A program made the position numbers and the translations under genes. DNA of 64,000 nucleotides from Alphaproteobacteria bacterium (GTDB lineage: Bacteria; Pseudomonadota; Alphaproteobacteria; Micropepsales; Micropepsaceae): contig JAICHV010000002.1 of assembly GCA_025924715.1 (NCBI GenBank), positions 1-64,000 on the forward strand. The letters are read 5' to 3'. Below the pieces are notes generated by a model that saw only the letters and a list, made by a program, of their open reading frames with translations, searched no databases and was not told where the DNA came from. Positions 32,950 to 41,177 of this stretch are shown in pieces (position 1 is the stretch's first letter; every line of letters starts with the position of its first letter).

Positions 32950-34012
32950 AAGGACAACTCCTTGGACCAAGCCCCCGTGGCCGGTAGTTGAACTCTAAAG
33001 TTTTTGCGTCAAAGCGTTTTGCTGATGGTGCGCGCAATCGCGCGGCGGCGCCGAGGCGGAATCGTAATTCACATGGCCCCACCGGCGCAATACCGGCGCG
33101 AGTCGCGACGACCATGTTGCACTGCGGCGCTCTTCAAATAGCCCAGTCGAAGGAGCGGCCGATGGCTTTTTGTTCGACCAGCCGGCTTCGGAAAATATCT
33201 GCTCATGTACCTTTTGCGCCACCGAGATGATGCGCATGAATGTCAGCACGGGACCGACCGCACGCAGGTTTTGCCCATCATGCAATAAGCCGCATCCAAA
33301 ACCGCAACGCGATGTCCGGCTGATCGCAGGAGGAACCCGGCGCCAAGCCCCCCCGCGGCCTTGCGGCGGCGGACCAGATGGCGGAAATTCCAAGGACATC
33401 CACGGCGGGCTGGCAAACTCCCTATATAAGCGGGGGCGAAACGCGCGTCACCGAGCCGAAGTTAAGAATATCTCTGTTTGTCAATATGTTAGGTGCCATA
33501 GTGATCCTTCTGATCGAACAGTAAGCTATACGTAAGCCCACGTCTGCGGCTGACACTAAAGCCAAGCCTCGCGCCGCCTCCCCGTCTTCTGGAGTCCACC
33601 CGGGCGCCTCCATGACAGCCCGCAGCCACGCGGAAAGTGGGTATCGCAGTGGGTACGCGGAAAAGCGGGTATCACCCATAGACGTCTGTAGAACAGCCAC
33701 AATGTTAGCGCGAACGGCTGGCTCCGAAGCCCCAAAGCGCGGCCGATTTGAAGAAATCGTATCCGCGGGTATCGCAGTGGGTATCTCAAATTGAGGTATC
33801 CACATATCGCAGAAGCGCCCCACTGCCCGTGCCAGGTGAGGGCTTACACACATCATCGCGGAGTTCCCGAAAATAATAATCATTGGCGTGTTGTCCACCG
33901 GTGTCTACCGATGTGCAAAACGTCGATAGAATAACGACTAAATGTATTTTTGGTCTTGGCATTCGGAGCGAGACGTCTTTGAATAAGCGGGTACTGATTT
34001 GCCGAGACCGCG
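32950..34012. other. gene-poor stretch before the integrase, with repeated GGGTATC motifs
   Basis: About 1.06 kb with no convincing gene; the short ORFs here (33170-33535 +, 33422-33898 -) look random. GGGTATCGCAGTGGGTA occurs at 33639-33655 and 33767-33783, with further GGGTATC-like words at about 33669 and 33778 and an inverted GAGGTATCC near 33794. Such iterated words next to a P4-type integrase are likely arm-type binding sites or part of an attachment region. Base composition becomes less GC-rich from about 33.4 kb. Confidence 0.6.
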
Positions 34013-35272
34013 ATGCCGCTCACAAACACAGCGATTCAAAACGCGAAGCCATCTGGGAAGCCCTACAAACTTTCCGATGGGAACGGCCTGTGGCTGGAAG
34101 TGCGGTCGAGCGGCGTAAAACTCTGGCGGTATCGCTATCGGATCGGCGGCAAGGAGAACGTGTTCGCCATCGGAGAATTCTGCAACGGCAAGCACCCTGC
34201 GCATATTTCGCTGGAAGCGGCGCGGCGCGCCCGAGATGAAGCCAGGGAACTCGTGCGAAAAGGCATTCATCCCTCACACAATCGGCAAGCCAAAGTACGA
34301 GATCAGGTCCGCAGCAACGGGAACACTTTTAAAGCCATCGCAGAGGAGTGGATTGCCAGGAAGTCTCCCAACTGGGTACCGAAGACCAAGGACCAGATCG
34401 TCCACGTCTTTAAGACTGACGTATTTCCAAGCATCGGCTCCCTCCCGATCACCGCTGTTACGCCTCCGGATATCCTGAAAATTCTTAATTCGGTAAATGA
34501 ACGGGGCGCCAACACGTTCGCTCATCTTATCAGACAGTGGGTTTCAGCAGTTTTCCGGTTTGCTATCGCAACCCTTCGTGCCGACAACGACCCAGCTGCC
34601 CCCCTTCAAGGGGCCATCATTCGCAACAAAACAAAACATTGCAGGGCCCTTTCTCGCGACGAACTAAAAGAGCTTTTAAACGCACTTCATACTTATGGCG
34701 GGGAGCCCGGCACCCTATTTGCGCTTCAACTCATATTGCTCACATTCGCCCGCACTATCGAGTTGCGCGCTGCAAAATGGGAAGAGTTTGACTTCAAGAA
34801 AGCGGAATGGCGTGTACCAGCCCAGCGCATGAAAATGCGCGAAGAACACGTTATCCCGCTTTCCCGCCAAGCAGTGGCGATTCTAAGGGCCCTGTATGTC
34901 ATCAATGGTCACCGGGAATACCTGTTTCCAAACCGCCGAGACCCCAAGCGCTATATCACTGCCACGACCTTGAATCGAGCTTTGGAGAGAATGGGCTTTT
35001 TAGGACAAGGTTCGATCGGTTTTTCTGCTCATGGTTTCCGGGCGACCGCTTCGACTATGTTGAACGAATCGGGATTTAGATCCGACGTGATTGAAAAGCA
35101 GTTGGCCCACCAGGAGCGTAACAAAGTTCGCGCAAGCTATAACCATGCCAGCTATATGGATGAGCGTCGGGTGATGATGCAGGTCTGGGCTGACATGATC
35201 GATGAAATTTCTGGCGAAACGTCCAATAACACGCTGGCGTTCGTACAATCGCTCACTTACCAGCCAGCCTAA
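34013..35272 (+). CDS. P4-type tyrosine recombinase / integrase
   Basis: Site-specific recombinase of integrative elements. 419 residues: the N-terminal DUF4102-like arm-binding domain (LTNTAIQNAKPSGKPYKLSDGNGLWLEVRSSGVKLWRYRYR), a SAM-like core-binding domain (about 105-185) and a catalytic domain. The catalytic residues are visible as Arg in FARTIELRAAKW, His/Arg in SAHGFRATAST, His in QLAHQERN and the Tyr in RASYNHASYMDERR. It appears intact. It marks the left side of the metal-resistance island; no right-hand junction is in the window. Confidence 0.93.
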   Translation: MPLTNTAIQNAKPSGKPYKLSDGNGLWLEVRSSGVKLWRYRYRIGGKENVFAIGEFCNGKHPAHISLEAARRARDEARELVRKGIHPSHNRQAKVRDQVRSNGNTFKAIAEEWIARKSPNWVPKTKDQIVHVFKTDVFPSIGSLPITAVTPPDILKILNSVNERGANTFAHLIRQWVSAVFRFAIATLRADNDPAAPLQGAIIRNKTKHCRALSRDELKELLNALHTYGGEPGTLFALQLILLTFARTIELRAAKWEEFDFKKAEWRVPAQRMKMREEHVIPLSRQAVAILRALYVINGHREYLFPNRRDPKRYITATTLNRALERMGFLGQGSIGFSAHGFRATASTMLNESGFRSDVIEKQLAHQERNKVRASYNHASYMDERRVMMQVWADMIDEISGETSNNTLAFVQSLTYQPA

Positions 35273-35442
35273 TTCTAGATTGATAGCGGGAATGTTCTCA
35301 AACTTGGCTACCTAACAATCACCCCACATTTTACCATCTCATGACATATCGGGCGAGCAGACGCCCTTCGAAGCTAGCGTGGTTGATTTCCGCACCTCGG
35401 TGCGATCAACAGTTGTCACGCAATGTTAGTTTGCAATGCGAG

Positions 35443-36105
35443 TTATACCGTCTTGCTCGCTCGACGCCGCTGGTATCCAGCAAGCTGCAAAAGAGCAGTG
35501 ATCATAACTGCCACGATGGCCGTGCCAAGAAACGGAAGCGTCTGGCTTTCTATGCCTTTTTGATAAGTGAATGTATGCACGGCAGTTAGAGCGAAGCAAA
35601 CATAGTTCCACCGCTGAAGCTGTTTCCAACCCGATGTGCCCAATTTGCGGAGCGAAGCATCGTTTGACGTGGCAAGGAGCGCCAGCAGGACAAAGCTCGC
35701 TATTAGGCCAGTATAGTTCGCGAACCCAAAGAGGTCGTGACGCACAGGCAAAAAATGCTTCTGCTGCCAATTCTCGTAGATGTAATAAAGCCAGGGCCGC
35801 CCGCGCAGATGCACACATTGCCCAACGACGACGTGAAATAAGCCGGCAATACCTGCCCAGATTCCGATGTCGCGCCGAAAATCCATCGAAACCGCCAATC
35901 GATCACCCGCAATGATTTTTAGAGGACCGATCAGAAGCGTAGCGGAGAGCAGCACTAGTGCCGGATACGCACTGGAAAAACTGAGCCGAGTCAGCACATC
36001 GGGAAAAGACCGGGTGACGTAAAGCGCGTATCCGCTGGCCAAAATAGCCAAGCCAATAGGAAGATGATGCCGCGAAAGGCGGCGCGATAGACGGCGGGAG
36101 ATCAT
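35443..36105 (-). CDS. ferric-reductase-like transmembrane protein
   Basis: 220 residues with about six hydrophobic helices. The His residues typical of heme-binding ferric-reductase/MsrQ-like domains are present: GIAGLFHVVVGQCVHLRG in one helix and FALTAVHTFTYQKG in another. A role in passing electrons across the membrane, perhaps for copper or methionine-sulfoxide redox, is inferred. Last gene of the leftward cnrYXH-like/copAB operon, 45 bases after the YcnI-like gene. Confidence 0.78.
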   Translation of the reverse strand: MISRRLSRRLSRHHLPIGLAILASGYALYVTRSFPDVLTRLSFSSAYPALVLLSATLLIGPLKIIAGDRLAVSMDFRRDIGIWAGIAGLFHVVVGQCVHLRGRPWLYYIYENWQQKHFLPVRHDLFGFANYTGLIASFVLLALLATSNDASLRKLGTSGWKQLQRWNYVCFALTAVHTFTYQKGIESQTLPFLGTAIVAVMITALLQLAGYQRRRASKTV

Positions 36106-36150
36106 GACAGCCTGGTCCTGAGATTGCTTTTCGGTCGGCTACAGGACCAA

Positions 36151-36615
36151 TCAGGGCGCTGTAAGCAGCTTGGTCACAGAAGCGGGCCGCTTGCTGCCGG
36201 GGGCGTCAACCCAATCGGCTGTGGTCCCATCAGCAAAGAATTGATGCGCCTTCCAGGAGAGCTCCACGCCCCCCTGCGGATTGCGCGCGGTAAAGCCATA
36301 TATGCGCGCCCATCCGGGCAGTATCTCTCCGCGCCAGGTGATAATCGAAGTTCCCGCCTCGCCTTTACTCACATCATAGGGCTTGCCTGCATCATCGACG
36401 GACACAAGTTCGACGCCTTGCGGTAGAACCAGCTCAACCTTTGTGGTCGTCACCTTGCCTTCCGTCGGGACGGTCACTTTATAGCTCTCCGTCGCGCCCA
36501 ATTTCGATTCCGCAGGCATCACGCGAACATGCGCGCTCGCTACGGTCGCTGCGAGTACCGTGGCGCTAGCCAACACAAGGCCCGCGACCTGGGCACGCCA
36601 TGTATATGAACTCAT
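36151..36615 (-). CDS. YcnI-like (DUF1775) periplasmic copper-associated protein
   Basis: 154 residues. The signal peptide ends at VASA, leaving a mature N-terminal His (HVRVMPAESKLGATESYKVTVPTE), which in YcnI-type proteins helps bind Cu(II). Later KVELVLPQGVELVSV and ISTITW-like text (GTSIITWRGEILPGWARIYGFTARNP) fit DUF1775. The C-terminal membrane anchor of longer relatives is missing. Located between copB and the ferric-reductase-like gene. Confidence 0.88.
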   Translation of the reverse strand: MSSYTWRAQVAGLVLASATVLAATVASAHVRVMPAESKLGATESYKVTVPTEGKVTTTKVELVLPQGVELVSVDDAGKPYDVSKGEAGTSIITWRGEILPGWARIYGFTARNPQGGVELSWKAHQFFADGTTADWVDAPGSKRPASVTKLLTAP

Positions 36616-36634
36616 GCCTTCTCCCCTTTTTTGG

Positions 36635-37390
36635 TTAAAACCACACTCTCACGCCGGCGCTGAATCGCAAGTTCGATGCGTGGTCTCCAGCAAGCCGCGC
36701 CAAGCGCGCGGTATCGCCAAACTTGTTCTCATAAGTGACACCTATATAGGGCGCCAATTTGCGTGTGATCTCATAGCGGAGTCGCAGACCTGTATCGAGA
36801 TCGGCGAGACCGGCGCCGATCATGCGCCGAGGGTCATCTTTGGAATAGAAGTTCATCTCTATTTGCGGCTGCAGTATCAAGGTCTGCGTCAAAAGCAGAT
36901 CGTAATTGCCTTCCAGCTTGCCGGCCAGGTGGCCACGGTCGCTCACATAACCCGTGGCGGAGACATGGAAAAAGAGCGGCGCCAGACCCTCGATCCCAAA
37001 GGCGGCCCAACCGCGACCGGGGGCAGAGTCGAGATCGTAGCGAAGCCCACCTTGGACATTAAAATAAGTGCTGATGGGGCGTGCGTATAGGATTTCCTGA
37101 TCGCCTTCTTCCATCACGCCCTTGGTAACCGTGCCCTCGGTCTTGAGCACGACCCGGTTCATATCGGTTCCGGCCCAGCCTTCACCCTCCCAGCGAAAGC
37201 TGCCGTCACGGCCAAAACGGCCTTCGAGCTGATCGAGGAGGAGATGATAAAAGACATGTTCATCATCCACCGGCGCGCCGAATGGCGCGGCAGCAGACGG
37301 ACCGCCCATCGTCATCTGGGCTTGGGCGGGTGCTGCGAACAATAGCGATGTAAGGCCGGCGAAGACTACCGCAAGAGGCAAGGTCTTCAT
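36635..37390 (-). CDS. copB: copper resistance protein B (outer membrane)
   Basis: 251 residues after ATG 37390, which overlaps the copA stop (ATGA). Signal peptide ending APAQA, a short Met-rich tract (QMTMGGPSAA), then the CopB barrel text: DEHVFYHLLLDQLEGRFGRDGSFRWEGEGWAGTDMNRVVLKTEG, YARPISTYFNVQGGLRYD, GDHASNLRFSAGVRVWF with a terminal Phe. CopB binds copper and may pass it out; usually paired with copA as here. The Met-rich region is much shorter than in the Pseudomonas protein. Confidence 0.93.
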   Translation of the reverse strand: MKTLPLAVVFAGLTSLLFAAPAQAQMTMGGPSAAAPFGAPVDDEHVFYHLLLDQLEGRFGRDGSFRWEGEGWAGTDMNRVVLKTEGTVTKGVMEEGDQEILYARPISTYFNVQGGLRYDLDSAPGRGWAAFGIEGLAPLFFHVSATGYVSDRGHLAGKLEGNYDLLLTQTLILQPQIEMNFYSKDDPRRMIGAGLADLDTGLRLRYEITRKLAPYIGVTYENKFGDTARLARLAGDHASNLRFSAGVRVWF

Positions 37391-39273
37391 GCCACCACCA
37401 CGGTCCGGAACATGCCCATCTCCATGTGGTAAAGGAGATGGCAATGGAATGCCCAATAACCAGGGGTATCTGCCGTGAATACGACATTCACCCGCTCGCC
37501 TGGTTTTATGTTGATGGTGTGCTTGGAAGGCATCGCATCTTGCCCATTTTCCACCTGGAAGAAAAACCCGTGCAGATGGATGGGGTGCTCCATCATCGTG
37601 TCATTGATCAGCGCAAAACGTATGCGCTCGCCCAATTTGACATGAATGGGCTCAGCCTCCGAGAATTTCTTACCATCAAAGCCCCAAGTCCAGCGCTCCA
37701 TATTGCCCGTCAAATGAAACTGCAATTCGCGCGTGGGAGGTGAGGCGTCTGCCGTCTTGAGGGCAGCAAGCAGCGCATAGGTAAGGACATTGCGACCGTT
37801 GCCGTCGAGGCCTGTACCCGCTTCCTTTTGCCGATCCTTGGTTTCCATCGCTACATTGTCTACGGCGGGCTGACCCTGCATCATCTTGGGATCGACGCCA
37901 TCAGCATTGCTTGACGGCACCTCGGCCTTGCGAATGCCCGGCATATTGGCCATGTCCGCATCCGACATGCCCGGCATCTTCATCCCGGGCATACTGTCCA
38001 TCTTCATCCCCGGCATATCCTGATGCGCCGGACCCGACATGTTCATGCCGGGCATATCGGCATGGCTATCCTTCATGCCTGGCATTCCGGGCATATCTAT
38101 ACCGGACATACCGCCCATCGACATTCCGCTCATGCCGGCCATGTCGTTCATGCCCATATCGGTCATGGTGCGCATGGGTCTCGCGTCCATTGTTGGAATA
38201 GCCGCTGCCAAACCGGCCCGTGTCGCAAGCGTGGCGCGCGCATAGCCGCTGCGGTCCTGCGCCTGCGCGAAGATCGTGTAAGCCTCAAGCTCCTCTGGCG
38301 TGACGATTGCGTCGTAGGTTTCCGCCACGCCAATCCGAAATTCATCAACGAACACGGGTTGAACATCGCCGCCGTCCGCTTGCACGATTTTCATGGGCAA
38401 TCCGGGAATACGAACATCGAAGGTCGACATCGAAGAGCCATTGATGAACCGCAGGCGTATTTTCTCGCCACGATTGAAGAGCCCCGTCCAGTTCGCGGCC
38501 GGCGGCTGACCGTTGATGAGAAAGGTGTAGGTGGAGCCGGTCACATCCATGATGTCGGTCGGACTCATGCGCATCTTGCCCCACATCAGCCTGTCGGCCA
38601 GGGTTGCGGATAGCCCCTGCCGCCTGGAATCGGCAATGAAGGTGCCGAGTGTGCGCTGGCCGTAATTGTAGTAGTCGCCCTGTTGCTTGAGATTGGACAC
38701 GACCGTCATGGGATCTTCGTCGGTCCAGTCCGAGAGCATCACGACATAATCGCGATCATAGGCGTAGGTTTCTTTGGCCTTGGGCTCAAAGATGAGCGGG
38801 CCGTAGAGGCCCGTCTGCTCCTGCATGCCGCTATGGCTGTGATACCAATATGTGCCGCCTTGGACGATCGGGAAACGGTACGTGAAGGTTTCACCCGGCA
38901 TGATCCCTTTGAAGGTCAGGCCAGGCACGCCGTCCATATTGTTGGGCAGGCGAACGCCGTGCCAGTGAATCGAGGTCGGCTCATTGAGCCGGTTGGTGAC
39001 GTTGATCGTCGCCATTTCGCCTTCCCGAAACCGAAGGATGGGCGCGGGGACGGACCCGTTCACGGCCGTCGCTGTGCGGGCGCGCCCGGTAACATTGATC
39101 GGCACGGAGCCGATTGTGAGGTTCAGCTGATTGCCAGTCAGGGTTTGTTGGGTCTCCGTTGCTGCCGCGCGGCCCGCAAACGCAAAAAGGCTCGCCGCGC
39201 CGGTTCCAGCAAGGGCAATGCCCTCGACAAAGCGCCTGCGGGTCAACGGAGAAGGCGGTATGGCGTGTTTCAA
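37387..39273 (-). CDS. copA: copper resistance multicopper oxidase CopA
   Basis: Periplasmic Cu(I) oxidase and copper sequestering protein. 628 residues. Twin-arginine signal (TRRRFVEGIALAGTGAASLFAF); cupredoxin domain 1 with SIHWHGVRLP and YWYHSHSGMQ; domain 3 with HPIHLHGFFFQ and WAFHCHLLYHMEMGM, supplying all type 1-3 copper ligands. Between residues about 370 and 455 is a long Met-rich stretch of MPGM/MGGMSG repeats, typical of CopA/PcoA. Follows the ECF sigma gene by 45 bases. Confidence 0.97.
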   Translation of the reverse strand: MKHAIPPSPLTRRRFVEGIALAGTGAASLFAFAGRAAATETQQTLTGNQLNLTIGSVPINVTGRARTATAVNGSVPAPILRFREGEMATINVTNRLNEPTSIHWHGVRLPNNMDGVPGLTFKGIMPGETFTYRFPIVQGGTYWYHSHSGMQEQTGLYGPLIFEPKAKETYAYDRDYVVMLSDWTDEDPMTVVSNLKQQGDYYNYGQRTLGTFIADSRRQGLSATLADRLMWGKMRMSPTDIMDVTGSTYTFLINGQPPAANWTGLFNRGEKIRLRFINGSSMSTFDVRIPGLPMKIVQADGGDVQPVFVDEFRIGVAETYDAIVTPEELEAYTIFAQAQDRSGYARATLATRAGLAAAIPTMDARPMRTMTDMGMNDMAGMSGMSMGGMSGIDMPGMPGMKDSHADMPGMNMSGPAHQDMPGMKMDSMPGMKMPGMSDADMANMPGIRKAEVPSSNADGVDPKMMQGQPAVDNVAMETKDRQKEAGTGLDGNGRNVLTYALLAALKTADASPPTRELQFHLTGNMERWTWGFDGKKFSEAEPIHVKLGERIRFALINDTMMEHPIHLHGFFFQVENGQDAMPSKHTINIKPGERVNVVFTADTPGYWAFHCHLLYHMEMGMFRTVVVA

Positions 39274-39318
39274 CGAGTCCCCCGGGGCGGATCACGAGGA
39301 GATACGCATCGTCCCTCG

Positions 39319-39897
39319 TCACCCCTCTCCGGAATCTGACCCTAAATCCGATAAAATCTTCTTTCGCGCCCTATAAAGGCGCATTTCAATGGCTTTCGGG
39401 GTGGTGCCGAGTTCCCGAGCCGCCTCAATGTGAGAAAGCCCGCTCACAGTGGTGAGCAACACTGGCTCTTTGTAAAACGAGGAGAGCCGGCTGATGGCCT
39501 TGTCCAGCCGGCTCAAGCGTTCGGATTCGGCATCCTGCGCATCGATGTCCTCGCCAGGGATGGCAGGCTCGCCGCCCCGTGTTTCTGCCGCGAACGCTTT
39601 CAAGATCAGATTGCGGACTTTTTGCCGCCGCGCAAAGTCGCGGCATTTGTTGAGAGCAATGACCCGCAGCCATGACAGAAACGGTCGTTCGGGATCGTAT
39701 CTGGCCAGACCCGTCCACGCCGACACGAAACAGTTTTGCAAAATGTCATAGGCGTCATCGCCTTGGCCTACATAGCGGCGTACAAAACGATAAATGCCGC
39801 CCTTATGGCGCCGCACCAGGAACTCAAAAGCCTCGCGATCTCCGCCTTTGGCGGCAGTGGCGATCTGTTCATCAGAATCTGCCTCGCCAAACCTCAC
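39319..39897 (-). CDS. ECF-family RNA polymerase sigma factor (CnrH-like by position)
   Basis: 192 residues. Sigma-2 region (FEFLVRRHKGGIYRFVRRYVGQGDDAYDILQNCFVSAW, RPFLSWLRVIALNKCRDFAR) and sigma-4 region (LTTVSGLSHIEAARELGTTPKAIEMRLYRARKKI) are complete. The start overlaps the end of the CnrX-like gene (ATGA), and copA follows. By analogy with cnrYXH of Cupriavidus, the sigma factor is held by the membrane anti-sigma Y until the periplasmic sensor X binds metal. The family assignment is sure; the metal is inferred from copA/copB. Confidence 0.9.
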   Translation of the reverse strand: MRFGEADSDEQIATAAKGGDREAFEFLVRRHKGGIYRFVRRYVGQGDDAYDILQNCFVSAWTGLARYDPERPFLSWLRVIALNKCRDFARRQKVRNLILKAFAAETRGGEPAIPGEDIDAQDAESERLSRLDKAISRLSSFYKEPVLLTTVSGLSHIEAARELGTTPKAIEMRLYRARKKILSDLGSDSGEG

Positions 39898-40334
39898 GGC
39901 CGCTCGGCGCCGAGCGTCTTATCGACAGAGGAATCGAACAATTTGGCCTGTTCCGGCGTCAATACCGAGCGCATGGCGAGTACATGTTTCACAGTACGAA
40001 CCTGTAGCGCCGCCATCGCGGTGTGAAAGCGGTGAACGGCCCGCTCGATTTCAGCGCTGTCGGGCTTGGCCTCGGTCAGGGCGCGCGCGAGCTCTTTGTT
40101 GGCGGCCCGCATTTCGGTTTGATACGCCGAACGATCTTTGGCAAAGGTGCTCTCAAGCTGGCCGATTTGCGTTTCTTGGTCGCTGGTCAGGTTCAGGTCG
40201 CGGTGCAGAACCGTATCCAGATCGTCCTGCCCTGTGGCGCGATGCAATCCATACTCGACCCCCGCCCACCCGGCCAAACCGCCAGCGAGGGCGGTCACAA
40301 GCAGCATCGCGAGAAACATCCGCCAATTCATCAT
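39894..40334 (-). CDS. CnrX-like periplasmic metal sensor
   Basis: 146 residues: one N-terminal membrane helix (MFLAMLLVTALAGGLAGWAGV) and a four-helix hooked-hairpin domain (DLNLTSDQETQIGQLESTFAKDRSAYQTEMRAANKELARAL, ALQVRTVKHVLAMRSVLTPEQAKLF) closely matching the CnrX/Spy-like sensor style. His44, Glu61, His117 and Met121 fall at the spacing of CnrX ligands H46, E63, H119 and M123 (constant offset of two, ligands from memory). The position of CnrX H42 is Asp40. Overlaps both neighbours (ATGA, TGATG). Confidence 0.82.
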   Translation of the reverse strand: MMNWRMFLAMLLVTALAGGLAGWAGVEYGLHRATGQDDLDTVLHRDLNLTSDQETQIGQLESTFAKDRSAYQTEMRAANKELARALTEAKPDSAEIERAVHRFHTAMAALQVRTVKHVLAMRSVLTPEQAKLFDSSVDKTLGAERP

Positions 40335-40603
40335 CAATGCGACCCAAGCAGGAGATGGGAGGGCGCGAGATTTTCCTCCGCGACAAATGCAGCAGGTTGT
40401 GACACGTGCGCGGCTACAGCCGCGCCGGTGGCAGCGCTTGCGATAACCGCCAGCGCAAGAACGAGCCCCTGCCACGATGCCAGCAGCCGACCCGCCGCCT
40501 GCAACGCCTGGAGATGACGTTCGCGGCGCCAGACATCGGATTCAAGTCCGTCCAGATTGACGCGATCCCGCGCGTTCAGCCGGGAAATGTCCTTTTCAAG
40601 CAT
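40334..40603 (-). CDS. small membrane anti-sigma protein (CnrY-like by position)
   Basis: 89 residues from ATG 40603: a charged cytoplasmic N-terminal half (MLEKDISRLNARDRVNLDGLESDVWRRE) that would bind the sigma factor, one membrane helix (GLVLALAVIASAATGAAVAA) and a short periplasmic tail. The sequence similarity to CnrY is not obvious, but such anti-sigmas are poorly conserved. The order Y-X-H, the topology and the overlaps support the role. The tracked longer start at 40735 extends into the promoter region. Confidence 0.72.
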   Translation of the reverse strand: MLEKDISRLNARDRVNLDGLESDVWRRERHLQALQAAGRLLASWQGLVLALAVIASAATGAAVAAHVSQPAAFVAEENLAPSHLLLGSH

Positions 40604-40808
40604 ATCGGTGTTCCAAATTAACGCCCTCTGATACGCACTGGGCTTTTCTAACCCTCTCCAAGCGACTTGATCTGCAAATTGGCTCAAAGCACTGCATTGT
40701 CTAACATATTCGCCATTTTCCAACCAGATGTGCAACCGAGGTGTTTCTTAGGGAGGGATCAGCCGACCTGCAGCGTATTGAATGCTGTAACCCTCAAGGG
40801 ATCTACCC
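40604..40808. promoter_or_regulatory. divergent promoter region between the sigma/copAB operon and copCD
   Basis: 205 AT-richer bases separate the two divergent operons. I see an SD-like AAGGGA before copC and GGAA before the anti-sigma start. TGTAACCC (about 40784) resembles some ECF -35 elements but lies too near the copC start to serve it. No firm promoter can be assigned. Confidence 0.4.
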
Positions 40809-41177
40809 ATGACATTTTCAAAGTCTCTAGCGGCCACCATCCTGATGTGCGGGACGCTTGCGGTCTCTTCAGGCGTGGCCTTTGCCCATGCCGCCCTGGT
40901 TCAGTCGGACCCCGCGCCGAATAGCACCGTTGCGACACCCAAGGCGATCAAACTGACGTTCAGCGAGAAACTGACTCCCGCCTTCTCGGGCTTCGAACTC
41001 TCCATGAGCGATGGCATGACCATGAAGGTTGCCACCAAACTGTCCGACGACGGCAAAAGCCTTATTGGCACGCCGGCCGGATCGTTCATGTCCGGCGCCT
41101 ACAAAATCGCTTGGCACGCGACGTCCGCCGACGATGGCCATCGCATGGATGGATCGCTGATGTTCAAGGTCAAATGA
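40809..41177 (+). CDS. copC: copper resistance protein CopC
   Basis: Periplasmic copper carrier of 122 residues. The signal peptide ends GVAFA, giving a mature N-terminal His (HAALVQSDPAPNSTV), a Cu(II) ligand; later WHATSADDGHRMDGSLMF supplies the other conserved His and the last strand. The internal text KAIKLTFSEKLTPAFSGFELS is standard. The Met-rich Cu(I) loop of Pseudomonas CopC is weak (SMSDGMTMK). Its stop overlaps the copD start. Confidence 0.96.
   Translation: MTFSKSLAATILMCGTLAVSSGVAFAHAALVQSDPAPNSTVATPKAIKLTFSEKLTPAFSGFELSMSDGMTMKVATKLSDDGKSLIGTPAGSFMSGAYKIAWHATSADDGHRMDGSLMFKVK

Noticed and set aside
33585-33612. tRNA-like 3' end (GGGCGCCTCCA) as a truncated tRNA at the island edge
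   Set aside because: No T-loop TTCRANY and no upstream cloverleaf; a chance match.
33422-33898. 158-aa minus-strand ORF and the 33170-33535 plus ORF in the integrase-proximal gap
   Set aside because: No motif, no ribosome site, and they span the GGGTATC repeats; treated as non-coding.
40784-40808. TGTAACCC as an ECF promoter for copC
   Set aside because: A matching -10 would fall at or beyond the copC start codon.
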